This document shows, one piece after another, positions 45,105 through 53,505 of a stretch of 64,000 nucleotides of DNA (the stretch's first letter is position 1; each line of letters opens with the position of its first letter). The position numbers were made by a program, and so were the translations under genes. A model generated the notes under the pieces. The model saw only the letters and a list, made by a program, of their open reading frames with translations. It did no database searches and had not been told where the DNA came from. The DNA is from CAWJMD01 sp963845675 (GTDB lineage: Bacteria; Actinomycetota; Actinomycetes; Actinomycetales; CAWJMD01): NCBI GenBank assembly GCA_963845675.1, contig CAWJSX010000001.1, positions 682,001 through 746,000 of the forward strand, in the 5' to 3' direction.

Positions 45105-45997
45105 GTGTCGTCCTCCAGGGGGCCTGCCGGGGTGGCGTACCGCAGGGTCAGGGCGTCCCCGCCGGCCAGCGCGAGCTCGCCGGCTCCTGTGATGGAGACC
45201 CGCACGTCGTGGTTCTGCTGCAACGAGTCGAGGTAGGTGCCGGCGAAGGCGCGTGCGAAGCGGGGCTGCAACGTCGCGGGGTCCCCGATCGCCTCGACGA
45301 CGTACGGCGGCGCGAGGGGCCGGAAGTCGACCAGGATGGCCGGCCCCGCCGAGCGGATCGCCGACGTCGCCGTGAGCCTGTGCCCGTTGACGGCGATGGC
45401 CTCGGCCCCGGCGGCCCACAGCCCGTTGACGACCACCTGGAGGTCGACGTCGAGCACGCGGCCGGCGTCGGTGTCGTCACCTTCCCTCGGGTCACCGGTC
45501 AGGGGGTCCGACACGCCGTCGGCGTCGTCCAGCGTGTAGACCGCGCCGGGCCCGGTGACCGGCTCGGCGCCGGACAGCACACCGAGCGTGGTCACCCTCT
45601 CGAGCAGGTCCCCACCGGCGGCATCGAGGTTGGCGTCACGCAGTACCACGATCTCGCTGCGGACGGCCTCCACCTGGGAGGCTCGGTCGTTGACCTCGGT
45701 GGTCCGAGTGGTCACCTCCTCACGCAGCACCCCGACGGTGTCCTCCGAACGAGGAACCCGCAGCTGCATCACCCCGATCACGAGGATCGCGCCCGCGACG
45801 ACGGACAGCAGCACCGTCAGCGGGGCGGTGCGTCGACGTCGGGCGGCGGCGCCCTCCCCCTTCGCCCGACGGGCCTCCGCGACGGCGGCGTACCCGGGGT
45901 CGAGCGGTCGCTGCATCACCTCGGTGAGCAAGGTCATGGAGGCGTCCAGGCGGCGTGGCCGCCCGGGCGGCGAGGACGCGGCCGGCGGGACGCTCAT
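45101..45997 (-). CDS. DUF881 family membrane protein (Rv1823-like)
   Basis: The product is 298 residues. A basic cytoplasmic leader precedes one helix (LTVLLSVVAGAILVIGVM, about 58-75), a short coiled coil (RTTEVNDRASQVEAVRSEIVVLRDAN) and the DUF881 domain (GPGAVYTLDDADG, VNGLWAAGAEAIAVNGHRLT, PPYVVEAIGDPATLQPRF). ATG 45997 overlaps the pgsA stop as ATGA and its own stop overlaps sbp, so pgsA, this gene and sbp are one translational unit. The function is unknown. Confidence 0.85.
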   Translation of the reverse strand: MSVPPAASSPPGRPRRLDASMTLLTEVMQRPLDPGYAAVAEARRAKGEGAAARRRRTAPLTVLLSVVAGAILVIGVMQLRVPRSEDTVGVLREEVTTRTTEVNDRASQVEAVRSEIVVLRDANLDAAGGDLLERVTTLGVLSGAEPVTGPGAVYTLDDADGVSDPLTGDPREGDDTDAGRVLDVDLQVVVNGLWAAGAEAIAVNGHRLTATSAIRSAGPAILVDFRPLAPPYVVEAIGDPATLQPRFARAFAGTYLDSLQQNHDVRVSITGAGELALAGGDALTLRYATPAGPLEDDT

Positions 45998-46647
45998 GCG
46001 GTCGCCTCGTCCGGTGGGCTGCCGGTGACGTGGACCCGCTCCGCGCGCACGAGCTGGCGCAGCTGCCGCAGGTACAACACACCGGCCCACCAGTACAGGC
46101 CGGCGCCCCACCACGCGAAGGCCCACCCGAGCGGGCGGGCGACGTCGGCCAGGACCCCGGTGCCCTCGCCGAGCAGGATCAGCGGGAAGGCGTACAGCAG
46201 GTTGAAGGTGGCGGCCTTGCCCAGGTAGTGGACGGGCAGGGACGCGAGCCCCAGACGACGAAGCGTCGGGAGCGTGCCGATCAGCACGAGGTCGCGGGCC
46301 ACGATGAGGGCCACCAGCCACCACGGGATCAGCTCGCGCCACGCCAGGCCCAGCAGCGTGGACAGGATGTAGAGACGGTCGGCGGCGGGGTCGAGCTTCT
46401 GACCGAGGTCCGACTCCTGGTTCCAGCGCCGGGCCAGGTAGCCGTCCAGGAAGTCCGAGAGGCCGGAGACCGCCAGCACCAGCAGGGCCCAGCCGTCCTG
46501 CTGCGTGATGATGAGGTAGGCGAAGACCGGCACGAGGAGCAGGCGCACGAAGCTGATCGCGTTCGGCACGGTGAGCACGTCGTCGGAGCGCGGCGGCACC
46601 TGCTCCACCGGACCCACCCCCTGCTCCACCTGCGCGCTCTGCCTCAT
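45994..46647 (-). CDS. CDP-alcohol phosphatidyltransferase family protein
   Basis: The product is about 217 residues with multiple helices. The signature SDFLDGYLARRWNQESDLGQ followed by KLDPAADRLY matches the CDP-alcohol phosphotransferase motif (D-x2-DG-x2-AR-x8-G-x3-D-x3-D). It is probably a phosphatidylglycerophosphate- or cardiolipin-synthase-type enzyme (PgsA2 position, Rv1822), acting in the inner membrane. ATG 46647 is preferred over the frame start at 46680 because only it leads directly into the MRQSAQ leader. It is the first gene of the DUF881/sbp unit. Confidence 0.85.
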   Translation of the reverse strand: MRQSAQVEQGVGPVEQVPPRSDDVLTVPNAISFVRLLLVPVFAYLIITQQDGWALLVLAVSGLSDFLDGYLARRWNQESDLGQKLDPAADRLYILSTLLGLAWRELIPWWLVALIVARDLVLIGTLPTLRRLGLASLPVHYLGKAATFNLLYAFPLILLGEGTGVLADVARPLGWAFAWWGAGLYWWAGVLYLRQLRQLVRAERVHVTGSPPDEATA

Positions 46648-46755
46648 CGCTACCAGCCTACGGTCCGCCCGGGCGCCCACGAGCCCCAGCCGTCCGCTGC
46701 GCGTCGGCGCGTCGCACGAAGGGACACGCTCGGCGCGAGCCCGGCCCGCCCGGAG

Positions 46756-47796
46756 TCAGAGCGCGAGGCGCTGCGTGTGCGTGAAGAGTGCGCTGTAGGA
46801 GTTCAGGGCCGGCTGGCCCCCGAGGTGCGCGTAGAGGACGGTCGCGTCGGACGGGATCTGGCGACGGGTCACGAGGTCGACGAGGCCGGCCATCGACTTG
46901 CCCTCGTAGACCGGGTCGATGATCACGCCCTCGAGCTGTCCGGTCAGGCGGATGGCGTCCAGCGTCGACTCCACCGGGATGCCGTACAGGTCACCTGCCC
47001 ACCCGTCCAGCACGGTGATCTCGTCGTCCCGCAGGTCGCGCTCGAGCCCGATCAGGGACGCGGTGCTCCGCGCGATCCGTTCCACCTGCTCGCGCGTCTC
47101 CTCGATCTTCGCGCTGGCGTCGATGCCGATCACCCGGCGGGGGCGGCCACCGGCCTGTTCGAGGGCCGCGAACCCGGCGATCATGCCGGCGTGGGTCGAG
47201 CCGGTGACCGAGCACACCACGATCGTGTCGAAGAAGACGCCCAGCTGCTCCTCCTGCTGAGCCACCTCGGCGGCCCAGTTCGCGAAACCCAGCCCACCCA
47301 GGCGGTGGTCCGAGGCCCCGGCAGGGATCGCGTACGGCGTCCCGCCGCGCTCCCTCACGTCCTCGAGGGCCCGCGCCCAGGAGTCCTTGAACCCGATGCC
47401 GAAGCCGGCAGGGTCGAGGCGGACCTCGGCACCCATGATGCGGCTGAGCAGGATGTTTCCGACGCGGTCGTTGACACAGTCCGGCCAGTCAACCCAGTTC
47501 TCTTGCACGAGAACCGCTTTCATCCCGATCTTGGCCGCGACGGCCGCAACCTGGCGTGTGTGGTTCGACTGGTACCCGCCGATCGACACCAGCGTGTCGG
47601 CCCCCTGCGCGAACGCATCGGGTACGAGGTACTCCAGCTTCCGGGTCTTGTTGCCGCCGTAGGCCAGGCCCGAGCTGCAGTCCTCCCGCTTGGCCCAGAC
47701 GGCCGCACCACCCAGGTGGCTCGACAGCCGCTCAAGCGGGTGGACGGGACTCGGGCCGAACGTGAGCGGGTAGCGAGGGAAGTCGGTGAGGGCCAT
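46756..47796 (-). CDS. acdS: 1-aminocyclopropane-1-carboxylate deaminase
   Basis: A 346-residue PLP enzyme of the tryptophan-synthase-beta-like fold that converts ACC to 2-oxobutyrate and ammonia. The PLP lysine is in GGNKTRKLEY, the glycine-rich cofactor loop is in CSVTGSTHAGM, and the residues that separate ACC deaminase from D-cysteine desulfhydrase are present: Glu in VYEGKSM and Leu in YAHLGG. AGGAG lies five bases before the ATG. It is two bases downstream of its GntR regulator. ACC is the precursor of the plant hormone ethylene, so this often marks plant-associated life. Confidence 0.92.
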   Translation of the reverse strand: MALTDFPRYPLTFGPSPVHPLERLSSHLGGAAVWAKREDCSSGLAYGGNKTRKLEYLVPDAFAQGADTLVSIGGYQSNHTRQVAAVAAKIGMKAVLVQENWVDWPDCVNDRVGNILLSRIMGAEVRLDPAGFGIGFKDSWARALEDVRERGGTPYAIPAGASDHRLGGLGFANWAAEVAQQEEQLGVFFDTIVVCSVTGSTHAGMIAGFAALEQAGGRPRRVIGIDASAKIEETREQVERIARSTASLIGLERDLRDDEITVLDGWAGDLYGIPVESTLDAIRLTGQLEGVIIDPVYEGKSMAGLVDLVTRRQIPSDATVLYAHLGGQPALNSYSALFTHTQRLAL

Positions 47797-47798
47797 GG

Positions 47799-48503
47799 TC
47801 ACTCCTGGTCGACGGGACGGTCCGGGGCGTGGACGGGCTCGGTCTCGGGGCCGGCGTCGCCGGCGGTGGGCAGCGAGTGCCAGGTGTCGAACGCGACCGC
47901 GGCCGCCTCGTCGGCGTCCCCACGAGCGCACAGGCCGATCAGCGCGTGGTGACGCGTGACCGAGGCGCGTCCGCCGAGGCCGGCGAAGCGCAGTCGCTCG
48001 GCCCGCCGTAGCAGCGGCGTGAACTGGTCGAGGACCGCGACGACGGCACAGTTGCCGGCGACCGCCACCGGCACTCCGTGCAGGTCGTCGTCCGCACGGA
48101 GGGCGGCTTCGACGTCCCCTGCCGACACGGCCGCCCGGAAGCGTGCGTTCGCCTCGCGCATCGCGGTCAGGTCGGTCCGGGTCAGGCTCGCCACGGCCTC
48201 GCGCACCGCAACCGCGTGCATCGCGGCCACCACGTCCCGGGCCTCGCGCACGGCGCGCAGGTCCAGAGCGGTCACTCGCGTGGAACGTCCTGGGCTCGCC
48301 TCGACCAGCCCGGCGGCGGCCAGCCGCAGCAGCGCCTCGCGCACCGGCGTCCGGCTGACGCCGAGCCAGTCGGCGAGCTCGAGGTCCCGCAGCTGCTCGT
48401 CCGGAGCCAGGGTGCCGTCCACGATCGCGTCGCGCAGCCGTCGGAAGACGTCGTCGCGGAGCAGCGTGCGGCCGAGTGCTTCGCGCGCGGCGGGAACTGG
48501 CAT
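47799..48503 (-). CDS. GntR-family regulator, probable acdS regulator
   Basis: The product is 234 residues. An N-terminal GntR winged helix (VFRRLRDAIVDGTLAPDEQLRDLELADWLGVSRTPVREALLRLAAAGLV) is followed by an all-helical FadR/FCD-type effector domain. It is immediately upstream of acdS (2-base gap), so it likely senses ACC or a related amino acid and controls both genes. ATG 48503 is preceded by no Shine-Dalgarno; instead a perfect palindrome runs right up to the start codon, suggesting a leaderless, self-regulated transcript. Confidence 0.85.
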   Translation of the reverse strand: MPVPAAREALGRTLLRDDVFRRLRDAIVDGTLAPDEQLRDLELADWLGVSRTPVREALLRLAAAGLVEASPGRSTRVTALDLRAVREARDVVAAMHAVAVREAVASLTRTDLTAMREANARFRAAVSAGDVEAALRADDDLHGVPVAVAGNCAVVAVLDQFTPLLRRAERLRFAGLGGRASVTRHHALIGLCARGDADEAAAVAFDTWHSLPTAGDAGPETEPVHAPDRPVDQE

Positions 48504-48516
48504 GCAATATATTGCA
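48503..48516. promoter_or_regulatory. Perfect 14-bp palindrome at the GntR start, probable operator
   Basis: TGCAATATATTGCA is fully self-complementary and touches the first base of the GntR start codon (ATG 48501-48503 on the minus strand). It is one of the few AT-rich spots in the region and includes a TATAT core. A dimeric GntR protein bound there would block transcription of gntR-acdS, so autoregulation is inferred. Confidence 0.6.
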
Positions 48517-48570
48517 GCCACGTCCGGTGCCGGTGTCAAGCCGACGGCCGGTGCCAGGGCACATGGAGAA

Positions 48571-48595
48571 GGGACCTGACGAAGCGTCAGGTCCC
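48571..48595 (-). terminator. Rho-independent-type hairpin, probable former tRNA-Pro terminator
   Basis: GGGACCTGACG-AAG-CGTCAGGTCCC is a perfect 11-bp stem with a 3-base loop. On the minus strand it is followed by TTCTCC. If the IS element and one target-site copy are removed, this hairpin lies about ten bases after the tRNA-Pro 3' end, where a tRNA terminator is expected. In the present arrangement the IS separates the two. Confidence 0.7.
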
Positions 48596-48604
48596 TCAGC
48601 CATT

Positions 48605-48619
48605 CCGTCGGGACGACAG
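48605..48619. repeat. 15-bp direct repeat (target-site duplication, left copy)
   Basis: CCGTCGGGACGACAG here is identical to 50004-50018. The two copies immediately flank an IS with matching terminal inverted repeats, so they are read as the target-site duplication. The right copy contains the 3' end of tRNA-Pro. Confidence 0.8.
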
Positions 48620-48645
48620 TGTTCTGGTCCAGGACATCGGCGACA
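48620..48645. repeat. IS left terminal inverted repeat
   Basis: This 26-bp end begins TGT and carries CAGGACATCGGCGACA. It matches the reverse complement of 49978-50003 at about 21 of 26 positions. Confidence 0.75.
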
Positions 48646-48716
48646 GATGTCTCGCGACATCGGCGACACCTGTCCCAGGTCATCGGCGACAGCCCGGACG
48701 GGCTCGATGCTCGGCC

Positions 48717-49946
48717 ATGCCGACCCCCACCTCGAAGGCCCACCTGGTCATCACCGCCCTGTTCGTCGACCACCAGAGCCCCGCCGAGGTCGCCGCCCGG
48801 TACGGCGTGCACCGCACCTGGGTCTACAAGCTCAAGGCCCGCTACGAAGCCGAGGGCGACACCGCGCTGGACCCTCGATCACGACGCCCGAAGACCTCCC
48901 CCAACGCCCTGGCACCCGACGTGGTCGACCTGCTCGTCCGGATCCGCAAGGACCTGACCGACGCCGGCCTGGACGCCGGACCCGACACCATCGCCTGGCA
49001 CCTGCACCACCACCACGGCCACCGGGTCTCCAGGTCGACCATCAGCCGCCACCTCACCGCCGCAGGACTGGTCACCCCCGAGCCGAAGAAGCGACCCAAG
49101 TCCTCCTACATCCGCTTCGAAGCATCGATGCCGAACCAGACCTGGCAGTCCGACTTCACCCACTACCGGCTCACCCACCCCGACGGCCGCCCCGGCACCG
49201 ACGTCGAGATCATCACCTGGCTCGACGACTGCACCCGCTACGCCCTGCACGTCAGCGCACACCCCCGGGTCACCACCCCGATCGTCCTGACCACCTTCCG
49301 GCGAACCCTTGCTCACCACGGCATCCCAGCGTCCACGCTCACAGACAACGGCATGGTCTACACCGTCAGACTCGCCGGCCACGCACGCACCGGCGGCAAG
49401 AACTCCTTCGAAGCCGAGCTCGCCAGACGCCACATCGTCCAGAAGAACTCCCGCCCCGCACACCCCACCACCTGCGGCAAGGCCGAACGGTTCCAGCAGA
49501 CGATGAAGAAATGGCTACGAGCCCAGCGCACCCAACCGAGCAACATCCCCCAGCTCCAGGCGCTCCTCGACCAGTTCACCGACGAGTACAACCACCGGCG
49601 ACCACACCGCTCGCTGCCCCACCGGGCCACCCCGGCAACCCTCTACGACTCGATGCCCAAGGCCCTACCCGGACCAGCCACCCACCCCCAGACCCACGAA
49701 CGGATCCGGCACGACCGCGTCGACAAGGCCGGCTCAGTCACGCTGCGACACCACAGCCGCCTGCACCACATCGGCGTCGGACGAACCCACGCCGGAACCT
49801 GCATCATCCTGCTCATCCAGGACCTGCAGATCAGGATCGTCAACGCCGCCACCGGCGAGCTCCTGCGAGAACTGACCCTCGACCCCAACCGCGACTACCA
49901 ACCCACCACCGCAGCGAAGCCAGCCCCCGCAAGACCCCAGAAATGA
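48717..49946 (+). CDS. IS481-family transposase
   Basis: The product is 409 residues. An N-terminal HTH (LFVDHQSPAEVAARYGVHRTWVYKLKARYEAEG) is followed by a second HTH (RVSRSTISRHLTAAGLV) and an rve-type integrase core with the DDE triad: Asp in WQSDFTHY, Asp in TDNGMVYT and Glu in GKAERFQQTMKKW. The C-terminal NHRRPHRSLPHRATPATLY is typical of IS481 transposases. ATG 48717 is preferred although the frame is open from 48078, because the upstream part lies outside the IS. No frameshift or stop is seen, so it may be active. Confidence 0.92.
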   Translation: MPTPTSKAHLVITALFVDHQSPAEVAARYGVHRTWVYKLKARYEAEGDTALDPRSRRPKTSPNALAPDVVDLLVRIRKDLTDAGLDAGPDTIAWHLHHHHGHRVSRSTISRHLTAAGLVTPEPKKRPKSSYIRFEASMPNQTWQSDFTHYRLTHPDGRPGTDVEIITWLDDCTRYALHVSAHPRVTTPIVLTTFRRTLAHHGIPASTLTDNGMVYTVRLAGHARTGGKNSFEAELARRHIVQKNSRPAHPTTCGKAERFQQTMKKWLRAQRTQPSNIPQLQALLDQFTDEYNHRRPHRSLPHRATPATLYDSMPKALPGPATHPQTHERIRHDRVDKAGSVTLRHHSRLHHIGVGRTHAGTCIILLIQDLQIRIVNAATGELLRELTLDPNRDYQPTTAAKPAPARPQK

Positions 49947-49948
49947 CA

Positions 49949-49980
49949 ACACCCGGACCTGCATACGCAGGTCCGGGTGT
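49949..49980 (+). terminator. 14-bp hairpin after the transposase gene
   Basis: ACACCCGGACCTGC and GCAGGTCCGGGTGT (49949-49962 and 49967-49980) pair perfectly around ATAC. It sits two bases after the transposase stop and partly overlaps the right terminal repeat, so it probably ends the transposase mRNA and prevents read-through into tRNA-Pro. Confidence 0.65.
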
Positions 49981-50003
49981 CGCCGATGTCCTGAGACATC
50001 ACA
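49978..50003. repeat. IS right terminal inverted repeat
   Basis: The reverse complement begins TGTGATGTCTCAGGACATCG and pairs with the left end at 48620-48645. The outermost three bases are TGT/ACA, as is common in IS481 elements. Confidence 0.75.
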
Positions 50004-50006
50004 CCG

Positions 50007-50080
<74 letters not shown>

Positions 50081-50128
50081 GAAACCGACCTGGGCTGCAC
50101 CCGGTCGGGCGGTGAGAACACTACCGGA

Positions 50129-51604
50129 CTAGCGGCGCCTCTTCTCACGCACCCGCACGCTGAGCTCGATCGGCGAGCCCGCGAAGCCGAACGTCTCCCG
50201 CAGGCGACGCTCCATGTACCGCCGGTACCCCGCCTCGAGGAAGCCGGAGGCGAACACGACGAACCGCGGGGGCCGCGTCGACGGCTGGGTGGCGAAGAGG
50301 ATCCGGGGCTGCTTGCCGCCCCGCACCGGGTGCGGGTGGGCCGCGACGAGCTCGCCGAAGAACGCGTTGAGTCGCCCCGTCGGGATGCGGCTGTCCCAGG
50401 AGTCGAGTGCCAGGTCGAGGGCAGGCACCATGCGCTCGAGGTGTCGCCCGGTGCGGGCCGAGACGTTCACCCGCGGCGCCCACTGCACCTGCACCAGGTC
50501 GCGCTCGATCTCGCGCTCCAGGTACCGGCGGCGCTCCTCGTCGACGAGATCCCACTTGTTGTAGGCGATCACGAGCGCACGACCGGCCTCGGTCACCATG
50601 GAGATGATGCGGGTGTCCTGCTCGGTCAGGGTCTCGCTCGCGTCGATGAGGACGACCGCGACCTCGGCCTTCTCGAGCGCTCCCTGGGTGCGCAACGAGG
50701 CGTAGAAGTCCGCGCCCTTGGTCTGGTGGACTCGGCGGCGGATGCCCGCGGTGTCGACGAACTTCCAGGTGCGACCGGCCAGCGTGACCATCTCGTCGAC
50801 CGGGTCGCGGGTGGTGCCCGCGACGTCGTCGACGACCACGCGGTCGCTGCCGACGAGCTTGTTCAGCATCGACGACTTGCCGACGTTCGGCTTGCCGAGC
50901 AGCGCGACCCGGCGCGGGCCGCCGGGTGCCGGCGCCGACACCGTCGACTGCTCGGGCAGGACGGCCACGCAGGCGTCGAGCAGGTCGCCCGAGCCCCGGC
51001 CGTGCACGGCGGAGACGGGGAACGGCTCCCCCAGCCCGAGGCTCCAGAGGGTGGCGGCGTCGGCCTCGCCGCGCATGTCGTCGACCTTGTTGGCGGCGAG
51101 CACCACGGGCTTGCCGGAGGCACGCAGCATCCGCACCACGCGCTCGTCGGTCGCGGTCGCGCCAACGGTCGCGTCGACGACGAACAGCACGGCGTCCGCG
51201 AGCTCGACCGCGACCTCGGCCTGAGAGGCGACGGCGGCGTCGAGGCCCAGCACGTCGACCTCCCAGCCACCGGTGTCGACGAGGGTGAAGTCACGCCCGG
51301 CCCAGTTCGCGGGGTAGCTGACCCGGTCGCGGGTGACGCCGGGCACGTCCTCGACGACGGCCTCGCGGCGGCCGAGGATGCGGTTGACGAGCGTCGACTT
51401 GCCGACGTTCGGGCGCCCGACGACCGCGAGGACCGGGAGGGGGCCCGCGTACTCGTCGGCACCGGCACCCGCCTCCCCCTCGATCAGGGCGAGGTCCTCG
51501 TCCGAGAGCGCGTAGTCGTGGAGACCGGCCCGCAGGGCCGGGGTGGGGTCGACCTGCTGATCGACCGGCGGGTCGGCCTCGGGGTTGACGTGGTCCTCGG
51601 TCAT
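50129..51604 (-). CDS. der: Ribosome biogenesis GTPase Der (EngA)
   Basis: A 491-residue double-GTPase-domain protein. The first G domain has GRPNVGKSTLVN, PGVTRDR, DTGG and NKVD; the second GKPNVGKSSMLN, AGTTRDPVD, DTAG and NKWD; then the C-terminal KH-like domain (RLNAFFGELVAAHPHP, GYRRYMERRLRETFGFAGSPI). Der assembles the 50S ribosomal subunit. An acidic N-terminal extension of about 50 residues is present, as is common in actinobacteria. ATG 51604 overlaps the cmk stop as ATGA. Confidence 0.95.
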   Translation of the reverse strand: MTEDHVNPEADPPVDQQVDPTPALRAGLHDYALSDEDLALIEGEAGAGADEYAGPLPVLAVVGRPNVGKSTLVNRILGRREAVVEDVPGVTRDRVSYPANWAGRDFTLVDTGGWEVDVLGLDAAVASQAEVAVELADAVLFVVDATVGATATDERVVRMLRASGKPVVLAANKVDDMRGEADAATLWSLGLGEPFPVSAVHGRGSGDLLDACVAVLPEQSTVSAPAPGGPRRVALLGKPNVGKSSMLNKLVGSDRVVVDDVAGTTRDPVDEMVTLAGRTWKFVDTAGIRRRVHQTKGADFYASLRTQGALEKAEVAVVLIDASETLTEQDTRIISMVTEAGRALVIAYNKWDLVDEERRRYLEREIERDLVQVQWAPRVNVSARTGRHLERMVPALDLALDSWDSRIPTGRLNAFFGELVAAHPHPVRGGKQPRILFATQPSTRPPRFVVFASGFLEAGYRRYMERRLRETFGFAGSPIELSVRVREKRRR

Positions 51605-52311
51605 CGGCCGGCCTCCTGGGGGGCGGTGAGGTGGGCCTCGACCAGTGCGAGCACGGCGTGCACGGTCTGCTCGAAGGACAGGGTGGACGAGTCGACGGTG
51701 GTGACGCCGGCGGCCGCCGTGAGGAACTGGGAGACGGTGGCGTCGTCGGCGTCGCGACGCAGGACCTGGTCGCGCGTGGCGGCCATCGCGTCGTCGTCGT
51801 CGCTGGCGTGGGTCTCGGCCGCGCGGCGGGCGAGCCGGGCGGACTCGTTCGCGGTGAGCAGGACGCGGACGTCCGCGTCGGGGGCGACGACCGTGGTGAT
51901 GTCACGGCCCTCGGCGACGATGCCGTTCTCGGCGGCGGCGATGATCTGCTGCTGGCGGCGGCGCAGCTCGGCGCGGACGCCGAGGTTCGTGGCGACGGTG
52001 CTGACGGCGGAGGAGACCTCGCCGGTCCGCAGCTCGGCGTCGACCAGGTGGCCGTCGACCTCGACGGTCGGCGCCACCGGGTCGGTGCCCATCCGCAGCT
52101 CCAGCGAGCGGGCCGCGGCGGCCACGGCGTCCTGGTCGGACAGGTCGATGCCGTGTTCGAGGCACCACCAGCAGACGGCCCGGTACATGGCACCCGTGTC
52201 GAGGAACGCCAGGCCGAGGGTCTGCGCGACCTTCCGGCTGACGCTCGACTTGCCCGAACCGGACGGGCCGTCGACGGCGACCACGACGGGACGGTTGTGC
52301 TGCGCGGGCAC
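51601..52311 (-). CDS. cmk: Cytidylate kinase
   Basis: A 236-residue (d)CMP kinase: P-loop DGPSGSGKSSVSRKVA, FLDTGAMYRAVCWW, the CMP-binding GRDITTVVAPDADVRVLLTA, and the lid with ARLARRAAE. It phosphorylates CMP/dCMP with ATP. It is the upstream, translationally coupled partner of der, an arrangement common in actinobacteria. The start is GTG 52311. Confidence 0.94.
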   Translation of the reverse strand: MPAQHNRPVVVAVDGPSGSGKSSVSRKVAQTLGLAFLDTGAMYRAVCWWCLEHGIDLSDQDAVAAAARSLELRMGTDPVAPTVEVDGHLVDAELRTGEVSSAVSTVATNLGVRAELRRRQQQIIAAAENGIVAEGRDITTVVAPDADVRVLLTANESARLARRAAETHASDDDDAMAATRDQVLRRDADDATVSQFLTAAAGVTTVDSSTLSFEQTVHAVLALVEAHLTAPQEAGR

Positions 52312-52364
52312 GGCTCACCTCAGGGACGACAGGACGGGGGGAACGTCCCCAGGGTAGTGCGTGC

Positions 52365-53498
52365 TCAGCCGGCCAAGGTCCAGCCGTCCGCGCGCAGCGC
52401 CCCCTCGAGCCGTTCCCGGGCCGCCGGCACCACCGAGACCTCCGCCAGTCCCACGAGCCGGTCGGGGGCGTGCTCCAGCCTGAGGTCCTCGAGGTTGACC
52501 CCGGCGCTGCCCATCGTCGCGAGCATCCGCGCGAGCTCGCCCGGACGGTCGGGGATCAGCACGGTGACGACGGCGAAGCTCGTGGGCGCCGTCCCGTGCT
52601 TGCCGGGGATGCGCGACTGACCGCGGACACCGGCGTCCAGTGCCGTCGCCAGGGCGGAGCGGGCACCGGGCGCTTGGGGGTCGTCGTCCAGGGACCGGAG
52701 CGAGGCGATCACGCCGTCCAGGTCCTCACGCAGCTCCGTGAGGACCTGGGCGACGTGCCCGGCGTTCGCACCGAGGATCTGCACCCACAGCGCAGGGTCG
52801 CTGGCCGCGACGCGCGTGACGTCGCGCAGGCCCTGACCGGCCAGGCCGACGGCCTGGTCGTCGGAGGCGACCAGGCGGGCGGCGACGAGCGACGCGGCGA
52901 CCTGCGGAACGTGGGAGATCTGCGCGACCGCGTGGTCGTGGGCGTCCGCCGGCATCACCGTCGGCGCGGCCCCCAGGTCCAGGACGAGGTCGTGGACGGC
53001 ACGCACCGCACCAGGGTCGGCCTCCGGCGCGGGGGTGAGGACCCACGGCCGCCCGCGGAAGAGGTCGGCGCGGGCGGCCACCGCACCCGACCGCTCGCGG
53101 CCCGCAAGCGGGTGCCCGCCGACGTAGCGCCGGAGGGAGTCGTGGTCGTCGCCCAGCTGCTGGGCCAGCTCGGTGAGCGGCCGCTGCTTCACGCTGGCGA
53201 CGTCCGTGACGACGGCCGAGGGGTGGGCGCGCAGCTCCGCCGCCACCACGTCGGCGGTGACGTCCGGCGGCGCCGCGACGACGACGAGACGCGGGGGGAC
53301 GTCGTCCGCGCCTGGCAGCCGACCGGCGCCGAGGTCGCGGGCCAGGGCGCGGGCGGTCGGGGACGGGTCGTGCAGCAGGACGTCGACACCGAGCGCGCGC
53401 AGACCCATCCCGATGCTCGCCCCGAGCAGTCCTGTGCCGACGACGCGGACCGGTCCCACCGTGCGGGCGCGCGCGGCCCCGCTGCCTCCGTCGCTCAC
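52365..53498 (-). CDS. tyrA: Prephenate dehydrogenase
   Basis: A 377-residue NAD(P)-dependent TyrA. The dinucleotide-binding glycine-rich motif is VRVVGTGLLGASIGMGLRALG, followed by VVVAAPPDVTADVV, SVKQRPLTELA, GGHPLAGRERSG and the substrate-site DAHDHAVAQISHVPQ. The C-terminal ACT domain (FAVVTVLIPDRPGELARMLATMGSAGVNLEDLR) suggests feedback control by tyrosine. GTG 53498 is chosen by fit to the family start. It follows the chorismate mutase gene by seven bases, so chorismate to prephenate to hydroxyphenylpyruvate is served by a coupled pair. Confidence 0.92.
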   Translation of the reverse strand: MSDGGSGAARARTVGPVRVVGTGLLGASIGMGLRALGVDVLLHDPSPTARALARDLGAGRLPGADDVPPRLVVVAAPPDVTADVVAAELRAHPSAVVTDVASVKQRPLTELAQQLGDDHDSLRRYVGGHPLAGRERSGAVAARADLFRGRPWVLTPAPEADPGAVRAVHDLVLDLGAAPTVMPADAHDHAVAQISHVPQVAASLVAARLVASDDQAVGLAGQGLRDVTRVAASDPALWVQILGANAGHVAQVLTELREDLDGVIASLRSLDDDPQAPGARSALATALDAGVRGQSRIPGKHGTAPTSFAVVTVLIPDRPGELARMLATMGSAGVNLEDLRLEHAPDRLVGLAEVSVVPAARERLEGALRADGWTLAG

Positions 53499-53505
53499 CG
53501 AGGCC

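Larger units (their letters stand above)
48620..50003 (+). mobile_element. IS481-family insertion sequence, 1384 bp
   Basis: The element runs TGTTCTGG...ACATCACA and has imperfect 26-bp terminal inverted repeats (48620-48645 and 49978-50003, about 21 of 26 matching, with the shared core CAGGACATCGGCGACA). It is flanked by 15-bp direct repeats. One transposase gene fills most of it. At the left end the GACATCGGCGACA core recurs at about 48656 and, as TCATCGGCGACA, at about 48681, probably extra transposase-binding sites. At the right end a 14-bp hairpin follows the gene. It appears complete and could be active. Confidence 0.85.

Noticed and set aside
45994..46342. Upstream extension of the Rv1823-like DUF881 frame into pgsA
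   Set aside because: Shadow of pgsA in another frame; ATG 45997 with ATGA overlap is the natural start.
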